Shown in pieces: positions 36,996 to 56,973 of a stretch of DNA of 64,000 bases. Every line of letters begins with the position of its first letter. Position 1 is the first letter of the stretch. The notes beneath the pieces were generated by a model that saw only the letters and a list, made by a program, of their open reading frames with translations, was not told the DNA's origin and searched no databases. The position numbers and the translations under genes are program-made. Location: assembly GCA_016946835.1 (NCBI GenBank), contig JACVTC010000147.1, positions 151,001 to 215,000 of the forward strand, given 5' to 3'. Origin of the DNA: Neocallimastix lanati (nom. inval.). Its lineage: Eukaryota; Neocallimastigomycota; Neocallimastigomycetes; Neocallimastigales; Neocallimastigaceae.

Positions 36996-37021
36996 ATATA
37001 TATGTTAAAAAACATATATAT
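36996..37021. promoter_or_regulatory. Perfect palindrome upstream of FeoAB2
   Basis: The 11-base arms ATATATATGTT and AACATATATAT are the same as before FeoAB1, around a 4-base AAAA centre, 70 bases between the end of the palindrome and the ATG. Equal arm sequence, spacer length and position in two paralogues support a shared regulatory site. Confidence 0.45.
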
Positions 37022-37091
37022 TAAAATAAATCAACAATACTTTATTTTTTTTTTAAATTCAAAAATTTAGTCAATTTAAATTTAAATCAGT

Positions 37092-39485
37092 ATGAAACTT
37101 TCAGATTTAAAAATCGGTGAATCGGCGTACTTATTGCAGGTTAATGGCGATGAAGCATTTGCACGTCGACTCTCAGAGATCGGTTTCATACGTGGTGAAA
37201 AAATTCATAATAATATGAAAGCGCCATTAATGGATCCAGTGGAATATGAAATTATTGGTACAACCGTTTCTTTACGTCGTTCAGAGACAAAAAATATTGA
37301 TATTTCATTAGAACCAGTAGAAAAAGACGTTTGCCCTGCTGGACTTAAAGTTGTAATAGAAGAGGCTAATGTTATTTCTTCAAAAGGTAAGAAGGATAAT
37401 GATAATGATATTAATAATAACAGTAATAAATGTAGTTGTAATGTTGAGGAAACTTGTCACAATAAAACAGATAAACAAATTGAAGATGAAGATGAAAATG
37501 AAAATAAAAATAAAAACGAAATAGAAGTAGAAATAGTTAAAGAAGATGAAGTTGATGCTGCAACTCCAAATTTTTGTAAATTTTGTCCAGAAGAAAAAGA
37601 ATGTGAAAAAAAGAAAAATTTAGTTATCAGTAATTTAAATTTTAGAAAATGGAATGGTAAAAAAATTACAGTAGCATTGGTTGGTAATCCAAATTGTGGA
37701 AAAACAACACTGTTTAATCATATCAGTGGAGGCCATGAAAAAGAAGGAAATTATTGTGGTGTTACTGTTGATTCAAAAGAAGGTACTTTTATTCATAATG
37801 GAGTTAAAGTTTATCTTATTGATTTACCAGGTACTTATTCTTTAGCATCCTATTCCCCTGAAGAAAAGTACGTTGAAAATTTTTTAAATAATAATAAAGT
37901 TGATGTTATTCTTAATGTTCTTGATTCCAATAATTTAGAACGTAACCTCTATTTGACATTACAATGTCAAAAAGCAGGTGTTCCAATGGTAGGAGCTTTA
38001 AATATGTATGATGAATTAGAAAAGAAGGGTGATTCTATTGAATATGAAGAATTAAGTCGTCGTTTAGGAATGAAATTTTTACCAACCACATCTAAATATG
38101 GTAAAGGTTTAAAGCAGCTTTTTGATGAAGTTTTAAAAGCAAAGGATAGTATTCCAAATTTTATTGAACAAGCAAGAATTATTGATACTAATAATACTGG
38201 TGAAAGCTATGCTTTTATTAATCAAGTTTTAGAAGGTATATATACTAAGAGTAAGAGTGGAAAGAGCAAGATTACTTCTAGAATTGATGCCATTGTTACT
38301 AATAGATGGCTTGGCTTCATCATTTTTGCGTTAATCATATTTATTATTTTTGGTTTTACTTTCGACTGGTGTGGTAATCATATTATGGACTTAATTGATG
38401 CATTCTTTGGTTGGTTAAGCGAAAAGGTAGGAAGTCTTTTGGATGATGGTTGGCTAAAAGACCTTATTTGTGATGGTATTATTGGAGGTGTTGGTGGTGT
38501 TCTTGTCTTCCTTCCAAATATTCTTATATTGTTTATTTGTGTTTCCTTTATGGAAGAAAGTGGTTATATGGCTCGTGCCGCATTTATTCTAGATCGTATC
38601 ATGAGAATTTTCGGTCTTCATGGTAAATCTTTTATCCCAATGATTTGTGGTTTTGGTTGTAATGTTCCAGCTATCATGTCTACCAGAGGTATTGAAAATC
38701 GTAAAAATCGTTTAGTTACCATCTTGGTATGTTCATTATTCTCTTGTTCAGCTAGAATTCCAGTATATACTGTTCTTGCTAATGCGTTCTTCCCAAATCG
38801 TGTTACTCCAATTATTTTCTCTGTTTATGTTGTTGGTATTGTTATTGCCTTAATATTAGCTAAACTTTTCAGTGTTTTTCTTGTTAAGGAAAAAGAAATG
38901 AATTATTTAATGGAACTTCCAGAATACAGATTACCCTCCATTCTTAATGTTTTAAAACATGCCTGGGAAAGAGGTAAACAATACCTTATGAAAATGGGTA
39001 CTGTTATTTTAGCTGCTAGTATTATTATCTGGGTTCTTTCCTACTTCCCACATCATGAAACTCCAGAAGGTAATTTAAAGACTGAAGAAACTTGTATTGG
39101 AAGGATTGGTAAATTTATTGAACCAATTTTTAAGCCTCAAGGTTTCACATGGCAAATGGACGTTGGTCTTATCTCAGGTATGGGTGCTAAGGAACTTGTA
39201 GTCTCCACATTAAATATTGTTTATGGTGGTGATGAGGAAGCCGAGGAAGAAGAACAATCTAAGAACTTATCAGAAAAACTTAAAGATACTGGTATTCTTA
39301 ATGCTAATGGTGCATATGCCTATATGCTCTTCAGTTTATTATATTTCCCATGTATAGCTACTATTGCAACTATTGGTCATGAGGCAGGATGGAAATGGGC
39401 AGGATTTTCCATAACTTATACTTGCTTATTAGCATGGATTGTTTCTGCTATATATTATCAATTATCACAATTATTAATAAAATAA
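37092..39485 (+). CDS. feoAB: FeoAB2: fused FeoA-FeoB ferrous iron transporter
   Basis: This is an intronless paralogue of FeoAB1 with 797 residues and the same presumed Fe(II) uptake role. FeoA covers 1-72. The linker is longer and Asn/Glu/Lys-rich but keeps C81, CSC (114-116), C122 and the CKFC.....C cluster (162, 165, 171). The G domain has GNPNCGKT (198-205), T225, DLPG (244-247) and NMYD (304-307). Gate segments read ICGFGC (518-523) and SCSARIPVY (551-559). The first 36 residues are nearly those of FeoAB1, whereas the linker and the segment around 410-460 differ most. It shares the upstream palindrome and TTTAGTCAA leader with FeoAB1. Codon use appears more AT-rich than FeoAB1. Confidence 0.95.
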   Translation: MKLSDLKIGESAYLLQVNGDEAFARRLSEIGFIRGEKIHNNMKAPLMDPVEYEIIGTTVSLRRSETKNIDISLEPVEKDVCPAGLKVVIEEANVISSKGKKDNDNDINNNSNKCSCNVEETCHNKTDKQIEDEDENENKNKNEIEVEIVKEDEVDAATPNFCKFCPEEKECEKKKNLVISNLNFRKWNGKKITVALVGNPNCGKTTLFNHISGGHEKEGNYCGVTVDSKEGTFIHNGVKVYLIDLPGTYSLASYSPEEKYVENFLNNNKVDVILNVLDSNNLERNLYLTLQCQKAGVPMVGALNMYDELEKKGDSIEYEELSRRLGMKFLPTTSKYGKGLKQLFDEVLKAKDSIPNFIEQARIIDTNNTGESYAFINQVLEGIYTKSKSGKSKITSRIDAIVTNRWLGFIIFALIIFIIFGFTFDWCGNHIMDLIDAFFGWLSEKVGSLLDDGWLKDLICDGIIGGVGGVLVFLPNILILFICVSFMEESGYMARAAFILDRIMRIFGLHGKSFIPMICGFGCNVPAIMSTRGIENRKNRLVTILVCSLFSCSARIPVYTVLANAFFPNRVTPIIFSVYVVGIVIALILAKLFSVFLVKEKEMNYLMELPEYRLPSILNVLKHAWERGKQYLMKMGTVILAASIIIWVLSYFPHHETPEGNLKTEETCIGRIGKFIEPIFKPQGFTWQMDVGLISGMGAKELVVSTLNIVYGGDEEAEEEEQSKNLSEKLKDTGILNANGAYAYMLFSLLYFPCIATIATIGHEAGWKWAGFSITYTCLLAWIVSAIYYQLSQLLIK

Positions 39486-39714
39486 TTTATAAACTTTAAT
39501 AGCTTTTTTTTATATATCTTTTCTTTTTTTTTCCTTTCTTTTTTTTTTTTTTTTTTTTTTATTATCTAATCTGATACCTAAAAAATTTTATTGAAAATAA
39601 AATTTTTTATTTCCTTCCCCATCTTTTTAAAAAATTTAGAGAATTGTTTATATATATTTAATTAATCTAGTTAATATTTTTTTTTTTTTTAATGAAAATA
39701 AAAATAAAATAAAA

Positions 39715-39745
<31 letters not shown>

Positions 39746-40869
39746 GATTAAAAATATTTAATCTACATTTTAAATTCAAATAATAATAATATTATTATTA
39801 GGATAATTAATAAAATGATATTATATTTCCCCCCCCATATTTAAATTAATGATTTTATTTAAAAAAAAAAAAAAAAAAAAAAAATGAAATATTAAATAAA
39901 ATCAAAATAATAAGAATAAGAATAAAACGAACGAAAAAAAAAAAAAAAAAAAGTTTTATATAATAACAACAAAAAGGTTAAATAAATAAATAATAGTAAT
40001 AATAATAATAATAATATTTAAATAATATTAGTAAATAATGATATCATAAATATAGTAATAATTAAAAAAAAAAAAAAATAATAATAATAAAATACAATAA
40101 ATAAATAAATAAATAAATAAAACAAAAGTTTATTTTATTTTAGTATTTTTTTTTTTTTTTTTTTTATAGAAATCAATAATAGCTATCTATATAATTATAG
40201 TAATAATACTATGATTAATATAGTAATTAAAAAAAAAAATACTAAAATAAACTAACAAAAAAAATTTTAAAAATATATATAAGAAAAAAAAATAAATAAA
40301 TAAAAAAATAAAAAAAATATTTAATATTTAATATTTAATATTTAATGAATAAAAAAATGAAAAATGTTTTTATATAAATTAATATATAAATATAATCTTT
40401 TGTTAATATTAATATTAATTTTTTTTGTTTCATTTTATATTAATAAAATAATATAAGAAAAAAATTTTTTTATTTTTTATTTTATTTTATTTTATTTTAT
40501 TTTTTATTTAAAGATAATATAAATTGAATAATAAAAAATTAAAAGATAAAATTTAATGGTATAAAACAATATTAAAAAATATATACATAAATAATGAATA
40601 ATAATAAAAATAAAATAAAATACAATAAATTATTAAAAATATAACAATGAAAATGAAAATAAAAAAAAAAAAATATATAAAATAAAATATAAAATATAAA
40701 TAAAATAAGGACATTATTTAATAATAAAAAATAATAAATAATATTAAAAAAAAAAAATTTATTAACATAAAAAAAAAATAAATAATATTAATATTACTAA
40801 AAAAAATAAATAGTAATAAAAATATTAATATAAAAAAAAAATATTATTATTATTATAAAAAAATAATAA

Positions 40870-40912
<43 letters not shown>

Positions 40913-41910
40913 AAATGTAAAATAAAAAAAAATAATTATATATATCTATAATTATATATTTTTATTTAAAATGATTAAATCTTTTGTGGTTAAATATTTG
41001 TATATATTAAAAAAAATTTTTTTTATCCAAGATAAAATGCAATACTCCCCTATTGTTAATCATTATATTAAAAATAAATATAAGATGATCATATATCTAT
41101 GTAAAAAATTTTGATTTATGTTTATGTCAATTTAATTTTACTCCTTTATTTTATTATTAATTTTTTTTTTCTTATCCAGATAAAAATAACAGTTATGTAT
41201 CACATGTTAATCATTTTTAAAAAAAAAATTAAATGTTTAAGTCATTGTTAAATGATATAAATGATATATGGGATCAATTTATGGAGAGAGTAAAGAATAT
41301 ATTATTTATTTTTTTTTTTCTTTGAACAATTTTATTTGGAACACTTTTATTTATTTCTTATAATTAACTAATAATTGTAATTCTTTTCTCGTAATTCTTA
41401 AAATAGAAAAGAAAAAAAAAGAAACCCTTTCTAAACTATTATTTCATTTTAATTTTTTTTTTCTTTTATTATTAAATTAATAATATAGTTTTGTATCATA
41501 TGAAATATAAAACTATTCATTATTTTTTTTAATTGTATTAAACTAATTATATTATCTCTGTATTAATTTTAGTATATCTATAGTTAATAATTAATAATTA
41601 TATAGTTGATTCATATTATAAAATAACCAAACTTTATAATTTTTTATGTATCTTCATACAGCTCTTTAATTTTTTATTTTTTTCATTTTATTTTTTTTTT
41701 TTATTTTATTTTTTTTTTTTTTTTTTTTTTTATTAATTGTATATTATATAGAAACAATTTTATCAGTAATAAATTAAGGATTATCAAAAATTTTTTTTAT
41801 ATAAATATATATATGTTCTTTCTTTAATAATAAATATAATTTTAATCTTATTGTTATACTAATTTTTATTAATTTTTATTTATTTATTTATTTATAATAT
41901 AATATTATTA
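39486..41910. other. AT-rich intergenic region between FeoAB2 and the receptor gene
   Basis: Homopolymers occur near 39538-39560, 39719-39745 and 39860-39883, an 8-base C run near 39830, and an AAAT array at about 40868-40912. No coding sequence is seen. The receptor gene ends at 41911 on the other strand, so this is a convergent intergenic region. Confidence 0.7.
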
Positions 41911-50215
<8,305 letters not shown>

Positions 50216-50810
50216 TTTTTTTTTTTAAAATTTTTATTGTTTTAACTTATTTTTTGTTTCAAAACTATTGTTTTTTTTTTTTTTTTTTTTTTTTGTTTAT
50301 AGGCATATATAATACAATGTATATTTATAATATTAAATTCATATTGACCAATTTTTTGAAATATATATATATATAAAAAAAAAAAAAAAATCGATGTTAC
50401 AATATTGAAAGTTTTATTAATGAAAAATACAAATTTTCGAGTTTTTGGTGTTATGATAGTATTTTTGTTATTATTATTATTATTATTATTATTTTAAATT
50501 TTTTTTTTTTTTTGTAGTAATTTAAATTTTCGATGTATTATAGTGTATCATAGTATTAATATGAAACAAATCTTAAATATATATATATATATAAAATTAA
50601 AAATTAAAAATTAAAATATATAATAAAATAAAATATATGTATATATTAATATATTTTAAAATATTATACATTAAATAGTTTACAATTCTTTTAAACTTTA
50701 ATAAAAACGAAAAAAAAAAAAAAAAATAAAATAAAATAAAATATAGTATAATAAAATAAAGGAAGAGATAAAAGGAAAAAAGTTAAATTTTTAAACTTTA
50801 AAAAAATATA
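50216..50810. other. Upstream region of the receptor gene
   Basis: AT-rich with T runs (50270-50294), a TTA run (50467-50493) and A runs. The pair ACAATATTGAAAGTTTTATT and similar motifs has no clear meaning. No second gene is seen. Confidence 0.6.
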
Positions 50811-51130
50811 AATTTAAAATTTATAAGAAAAAAAATAAAAAATAAAAAAAATAAATTTTTTTAGACAGATAAGAGAATACACTTCCAAAAAAAAAATAAA
50901 TAAATAAATAAAAATTTAAAATATATAAGAAAAAAAATAAAAAATAAAAAAAATAAATTTTTTTTTTTAGACAGATAAGAGAATACACTTCCAAAAAAAT
51001 AATAAATAAATAAATAAATAAAAATTTAAAATTTATAAGAAAAAAAATAAAAAATAAAAAAAATAAATTTTTTTTTTTTAGACAGATAAGAGAATACACT
51101 TCCAAAAAAAAAATAAATAAATAAATAAAA
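50811..51130 (+). repeat. Three tandem copies of an ~106-111-bp unit
   Basis: TTTAGACAGATAAGAGAATA and its flanks occur at 50862, 50968 and 51079, each followed by CACTTCC and AAATAAATAAATAAA. It lies about 0.6-0.9 kb upstream of the receptor start. The 94-codon minus-strand frame across it is the repeat translated. Confidence 0.9.
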
Positions 51131-51335
51131 ATAAAATATTAAGATTAAATAATTTTAATTAATAAAATACCATCCCAAAGAAATAAAATTTATTAAATAT
51201 ATGTTAAAATAAATAAATGTTAAAATAAATATAAGTTTTATAAATAAAATAAAATAATTAAATAATAAAAATAAATAAAATTTATTCGTATTTAATTTCG
51301 TATTTTATTTTTTTTTTTTTTTTGATTACTTAAAA

Positions 51336-51752
51336 ATTTTCCTTTATTTTTATTTCTTTATTTTTATTTCTTTATTTTTATTTCTTTATTTTTATTTCTT
51401 TATTTTTATTTCTTTATTTTTATTTCTTTATTTTTATTTCTTTATTTTTATTTCTTTATTTTTATTTCTTTATTTTTATTTCTTTATTTTTATTTCTTTA
51501 TTTTTATTTCTTTATTTTTATTTCTTTATTTTTATTTCTTTATTTTTATTTCTTTATTTTTATTTCTTTATTTTTATTTCTTTATTTTTATTTCTTTATT
51601 TTTATTTCTTTATTTTTATTTCTTTATTTTTATTTTTTTATTTTTATTTCTTTATTTTTATTTCTTTATTTTTATTTCTTTATTTTTATTTCTTTATTTT
51701 TATTTCTTTATCTTTATTTCTTTATTTTTATTTCTTTGTTTTTATTTCATAC
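51336..51752 (+). repeat. 14-bp minisatellite, about 29 copies
   Basis: TTTCTTTATTTTTA repeats with an exact 14-base period. Only a few variants are visible (a C-to-T change near 51633, an extra C near 51712, a G near 51738). Confidence 0.95.
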
Positions 51753-52053
51753 CTTTTTATATATCTTTATTTATAAAATTAAATCATAAAAGGAATAAAT
51801 AAATAATGAATAAAATTAAAATTATAATTCATTTAATATGTTAAAATCAAAATTGAATTGAATTATTTATTTTTCCATTCAATAAAAATTCATTCCTAAT
51901 GCCTTATTTAATTTAAAATAGAAAGATTTAGGAAAAATAATTATTAATTGTTTTATTTTTACTTAATTTATTATATATATATATATATTTATGAACCATC
52001 ATTTTTTATATCAAAGTTTAGGGAAAATTATAATTTTTGAAATTATATTTTTA

Positions 52054-52085
<32 letters not shown>

Positions 52086-52227
52086 GATTATTTGGTATTT
52101 TATTTTTAGAACTAAATTAAAAAAATATATATATTAAAAAAAAAATGTTACACAATTTTTTTTTTTTTTTTTTTTTTATAGCTTAATATATATATATAAT
52201 TTTCCATTCAATAAATTTAAATTCCAT
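51753..52227. other. AT-rich spacer before CDA3
   Basis: T runs lie near 52058-52085 and 52157-52177. A CCTAATGCCTTATTTAATTT block at about 51896 echoes CCTAATGTCATATTTAATTT near 2175 in the CDA1-CDA2 spacer. No gene is seen. Confidence 0.55.
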
Positions 52228-52463
52228 AAAAAAAATTTTCTTAAAAATTTATATTAAAAATGACTTTTTTAATATTTAAATTTAATATATAATTATAGTT
52301 TATGATTATATCTTTAGTTTTGTTTTTGTGTATAAACTTGCTAAAAATAATTTATATCAATGTAAATAAATCTATTTTTAGTATAAAATACCATATTTTT
52401 TGAAACAATTACATATAATCTGTTTTAAGGAATAACAATATTTTTATTAAATATAAAAAAATG

Positions 52464-52497
<34 letters not shown>

Positions 52498-52615
52498 ATT
52501 GTTAATAACTAATTTTTTATAATTAAAAAAATATTATATAAAAGGACAAAAAAATACCTTCAAAAAAAAAAAAATTATTCAGTAAATATTATAATAATTT
52601 TATATTATAATAAAT

Positions 52616-52652
<37 letters not shown>

Positions 52653-52729
52653 GAAGAAGAATTGAATAGAGAATAATAATTAAGAATAATAAACATATAA
52701 ATAAAAATAAAAATAATAATAAAAAAAAA
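52228..52729 (+). promoter_or_regulatory. CDA3 upstream module
   Basis: This region holds AATATATAATTATAGTTTAT, GTGTATAAACTTGC and AATTTATATCAATGTAAATA followed by AATCTATTTTTAG, in the same order as before CDA1 and CDA2. A long T run (52464-52492) and A run (52623-52648) separate it from the start codon. Confidence 0.5.
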
Positions 52730-53838
52730 ATGTTTCCAAAAATTAATTTAAAATTTTTAACTCTTGCTACTTTATTCGCAAATTCAGTTGTTGCAGATAA
52801 AGCTAAAATTTATAGAAATTGTTTAAAGCCTGGTCAATTTGTTTTAACTTGTACGAATTAATAATTTTATAAAGAATTAATAAAAATATTTATATTATTT
52901 TATAATAAATAATTTATATTAATGAATAATTTTAAATCATTTTATAATTAATAGTCGATGATGGTCCAAATCCTGAAACAACTCCAATCGCTTTATATGT
53001 TTTAAAGAAATATAATATAAAGGGAACATTCTTTATTAATGCTCATAATTGGAGTGATCTTGAAAATGATCCTTCTGCCGTTGAAACCGTGAAGAAAACT
53101 TATGCTGCTGGTCATGATATCGGTTCTCATACTTACAATCATAAAGATTTATTTGAAGCCATTGAAGAAGGTTCAATGAAAGAAAATGTTGATGATATGA
53201 CCGATAAAATTGAAGAAATTATTGGTGTAAAACCTGCTTATTTCAGACCTCCTTGTGGAAATGGTGCTTATATTGAACGTGATCCTCATAAGAAAGAAAT
53301 GTCTGAAATGATTCAAGAATATTTAGGAGAGAGAGGATACAATATCATTATGTGGGGAACTGATACCATGGATTGGCAATATAAAGAAGATGTAGACAAT
53401 GTGATTGCTACTTTAAATGAACAACTTGCAGATCCAAATGTTTCTCCAAAAACTCATAGTTTCATTACCTTAATGCATGATGTTTATCCAAGTACAGTCA
53501 ATATTGTACTCCCAACGGTAATTGAATACGTTCAAAGTCTTGGATATCATTTTGTTCCACTTTCTGAATGTATAGGAGTTTCACCATATCAAAGTACATC
53601 CAATGATGAAGGCAATCAAAATAATTTAAATAATGGAGAAATTAATAACTCCAATGAAAATAACAAAAATAATTCTACTACTACTTCAAATGAGTGTTAC
53701 ACCAATTCTACAGGTACTATTAATAATCCATTAAATGTTACTGTTAATAAAGAAGCTGATAATACTTCAAATGCTATTACCCTTCATTCCTGTGTCATTT
53801 TAAGTGTTGCAACAGCCATTTTATCCCTTTTACTTTAA
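52730..53838 (+). CDS. CDA3: GPI-anchored chitin/polysaccharide deacetylase (CE4), two exons
   Basis: Exon 1 is 52730-52850 and exon 2 is 52955-53838, with a 104-base phase-1 intron. The 334-residue product has the same parts as CDA1 and CDA2: signal peptide (1-22), TFDDGP (40-45), SHTYNH (98-103), RPPCG (138-142), DTMDW (177-181), LMHD (213-216), an Asn/Ser/Thr linker and a hydrophobic GPI-type end. The catalytic domain is almost unchanged, but the linker is longer and different (it includes TTTSNECYTNSTGT) and the C-terminus reads SCVILSVATAILSLLL. Its intron is shorter and begins GTACGA rather than GTAAGA. It sits 47 kb from the other two copies, so it is an older or dispersed duplicate of the same gene. 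Confidence 0.92.
52851..52954 (+). other. Intron of CDA3 with a weak donor (GTACGA)
   Basis: The intron has the same position and phase as in CDA1 and CDA2 and the same last ~50 bases to TTAATAG. It is 30 bases shorter inside, and the donor changed from GTAAGA to GTACGA. Splicing is needed to form the first catalytic motif. Confidence 0.85.
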
Positions 53839-54490
53839 TCAAGAAAATCACCATAATCAATTATTATTAATTTAATTATTAGATTAATTATTATGCTGAA
53901 TACTCTAATATATTATTGTTTATTATAATTTAATATTCAAATTGAAAAAAAGAATTATAATTACGTATCAAGATTTATAAAAAACATCATTTAATTTTTA
54001 AAATTACATTTCAATTTAAAATAGTGTCAAATTACATATTAATAATTATTCTTTTTAAATATCTTATTAAAAATAATATATATGGAATTTATACCTTTTA
54101 ATAATAATAATAATAATTAGTTAAATTATACCTAGAAATATATATTATATAAATAAGAACTAAAATTCAAAATTCAAAATATCAAGTATATGTAGCATTA
54201 AATATAATATATGAATCGATTTTTTACACTTATTATTTAAAGTTAAAAAAAATATCTCAATTCGACAATATTTATTTAAGAAATAATATTGTTGAATTAT
54301 GGTTTTAATGTTTAAATAATATAAATAAATAATTTATAGTAAATAATTTAGAAAAATAATAACTATATGAAAAAATCATTGATAGTTTTTTTTTTTTTTA
54401 TTTTTGAATTTTTTTTATTTTTTAATTGTGTAATTATTTAAACATTTTAAAAATTAAAAAGATACAGGAATACGAAATATTACATTCATT
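53839..54490. other. CDA3 downstream region
   Basis: The CDA 3' module recurs at about 54080-54155 (ATATATGGAATTTATACC and ATACCTAGAAATATATATTA). The remainder is AT-rich without genes. Confidence 0.6.
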
Positions 54491-54917
54491 AGTGTCCTTT
54501 GGATTTAATTTTGATATTACGAATAAAATTTAACTTTTGTTCCTGTAAGCTAAGATTCTGAGGATATTTATATTAATGTATTTGCTTGAACAACTCACTT
54601 CCTTTCCAATTAACTTTTAAAAATCCATTAACCCGATTAACTTTCATCGAAAACTTGCGAGATCTGGGCTCTGGCTCTGACTTTTGACGTACCAGCTTCA
54701 CCAAACAAATTTATAAAATCAAAACCAAGAGAATTAAGGGAAACGAAACCTCCCAAACTTTTTTTTTTGCATTCCTATCTTTAAATCATCATAAAATGTG
54801 ATTATTTATATAAAAAAAAAGATATTAAGAAACTGTTTAAACTTTTAGCTAAAAAAAAAAAAAAAAAAAATTTAAAAACTCTTAAAAAAATTGAAAACCT
54901 TTGCTAAATTCAAATAG

Positions 54918-54971
<54 letters not shown>

Positions 54972-56788
54972 TTTCTCACCTTCTTTATTTTTGAAAAAAA
55001 AAAAAAAAAAAAAAAAATTAAAGATTTTTTGCAATTTCGAAAGGAATCCACATATCAGTCCCTTTGGTGTATTCGTAATCTTTTTCTATGTCAGCAAAAC
55101 CTTGTTTTAACTTTTTTACAAAGCTAGGATCCCTAAAGTTATATATGTTGTGCTGAATTAATTCGCTGGGACAATAATTACGAAGGCATCCATTGCTCTC
55201 TCGGCATGATGTTGATCCCCCATTATTCCGAAGTTGGCTGACGAGCATATCAAAAATATTTTTGTACCTACCATTATTATCTGTAACATAGCGATACAGA
55301 ATCGATGCGAATGTACCATCTTTAACCAATTCTTCACATCGTTAAGCGTTCATTTCTTTGGTACAGTATAGCCGTTTATTAACAAAGAAGTTCATCCACT
55401 CTCGTCCCCCAAGAGTTGTTATTTTATTCCTATTTCGTATAGTAGATTCAGCAAATATTTCCAACCAACTATTATTCATCCCTGTATAATTTGATGGTTC
55501 ACGTTCTTCTTTTCCTATTAATATCTCCCAATAACTTCCATTAGGCGGATAGAAATTTCTGATAATCTCCTCAGATTTAGGTTGCTTAGGTGAAAGTACA
55601 GCTTTAGTTTCTTTTACCTTCTCTATTACTATTCTTCCTATTTTTCCTGTTACCTTTAATATCTGTCTTTCGATTTCACGCTCTACTTCAATCCAGTTAT
55701 CAAAGAAATTCTTTTCTGTTACTGGTTGATTGTTCCAAGTTATATTTCCGTTAAGTGTCGAAACCTTTAGAGTCGAACCATTGAAATGGAACTTACCTCC
55801 TTTTCGATATACATCAATTACAGATTCCAAAGAATTTTGGGCAGCTGGTACGAAATACAATCCTGATTTATCAACATAAATCTGTCGCAAGACGTTATCT
55901 GTAAAGCTACCTACATCCAGTGAAACATCGTAGACTGAAAATGAATCTTCTCCTATTTCAACATCGTTTTTATTCACTCCATAAAAAATGCCGTGTTTGT
56001 TTCCATTAATCCTGAGAATTATATAGCAGCTGCCATCTTTATTTCTGAATAAAATTGCCTTCGGATTTTTTAGATCATTGTAAAGTACATCGTTGGCATA
56101 TCGGATTTCAGAAATGTCGTTCCAATTGTCAATTGCCTCACTTACAGTGGTTGGAGTTGCAAACCTTTTATAATCATCTGTATTTTTTATTTTTTTTGTA
56201 ATAGAACAATCTGTTGTTTATAAATTTATATTTCTGATCAGTCTCTGCCTTTTTTTCTTTAATTTCAGGTTCGTTAGACTGAGGATTAAATAACTTCAAA
56301 CATCTTATCAATTCCCTTATTAATTCACTTTCATTATTTTTATTTTGCGATACGATAGGTACATTTCCTTCCCTATATTCCTCTAGCTGATGAGTTAACA
56401 CTTCAATCTGTGATGCTAACTCATTATTTATCTGTTCTTTTTCCTTTAACTTTCCCTTTAAATCGTTAACTATAGAAATTTGCTTTTTTACAATATCACC
56501 TAGAAACGAGTCAGAGCTAGGCCCCGAGCAATTTTGCTAATCATATAAAACTGAAAAACTATTGCTTCTTTGCAGACCGGTTTTGGGAAAATTTCCTGAA
56601 TCCATTCCAAAAACACTAGTCGTTAATACCAGGCAATTAATAGAGATTTAGTTATATATATCCTCCTTAACTATCTCTATTCATGAATATATTGGCTTTT
56701 TTTTTTTTTTTAATTTCCAGTAGGCAATGCAAATTTTTTTTTAATAATCTACGGAGATTTTTTATATTATTTGGTTATTGAGGACACT
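54491..56788. mobile_element. Possible DNA transposon carrying a broken gene
   Basis: An 8-base inverted repeat, AGTGTCCT at 54491 and AGGACACT at 56781, bounds a segment whose G/C content is clearly higher than the surroundings, except for A/T runs such as the 52-base A tract at 54918-54969. The broken minus-strand gene 55018-56605 lies inside. No convincing target-site duplication is visible and the inverted repeats do not extend further, so the ends are tentative. Confidence 0.35.
55018..56605 (-). pseudogene. Broken gene of unknown family, ~520 codons
   Basis: Not recognised. Starting at the ATG 56605 (MDSGNFPKTGLQRSN) the frame meets a TAG at 56537-56539. It continues through a likely coiled coil (KKQISIVNDLKGKLKEKEQ, then ASQIEVLTHQLEEYREG) and shifts frame at an A run near 56190. 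It resumes with TDDYKRFATPTTVSEAIDNW, IRYANDVLYNDLKNPKAIL and GSCYIILRINGNKHGIFYG, then a long middle ending GGREWMNFFVNKRLYCTKE. It meets a TAA at 55342-55344 and continues in the same frame (RCEELVKDGTFASILYRYV) to 55018. Amino-acid content is even and rich in W, R and G, unlike the local AT-driven proteins. Three lesions make it a recent pseudogene. It could be a transposon protein or a transferred gene. Confidence 0.65.
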
Positions 56789-56939
56789 GTTCAATATTTA
56801 TCTATTTTTTTTTTTTTTTTTATTTTTTTTTTATGAAAATTTACTTTTCTGTCGAGGATATATTAAATAAAAAAAAAAAAAATATAAAAATAAAAATTAC
56901 AATATTTATATTAAAATCATTAAATATATTTTTTGATAT

Positions 56940-56973
<34 letters not shown>

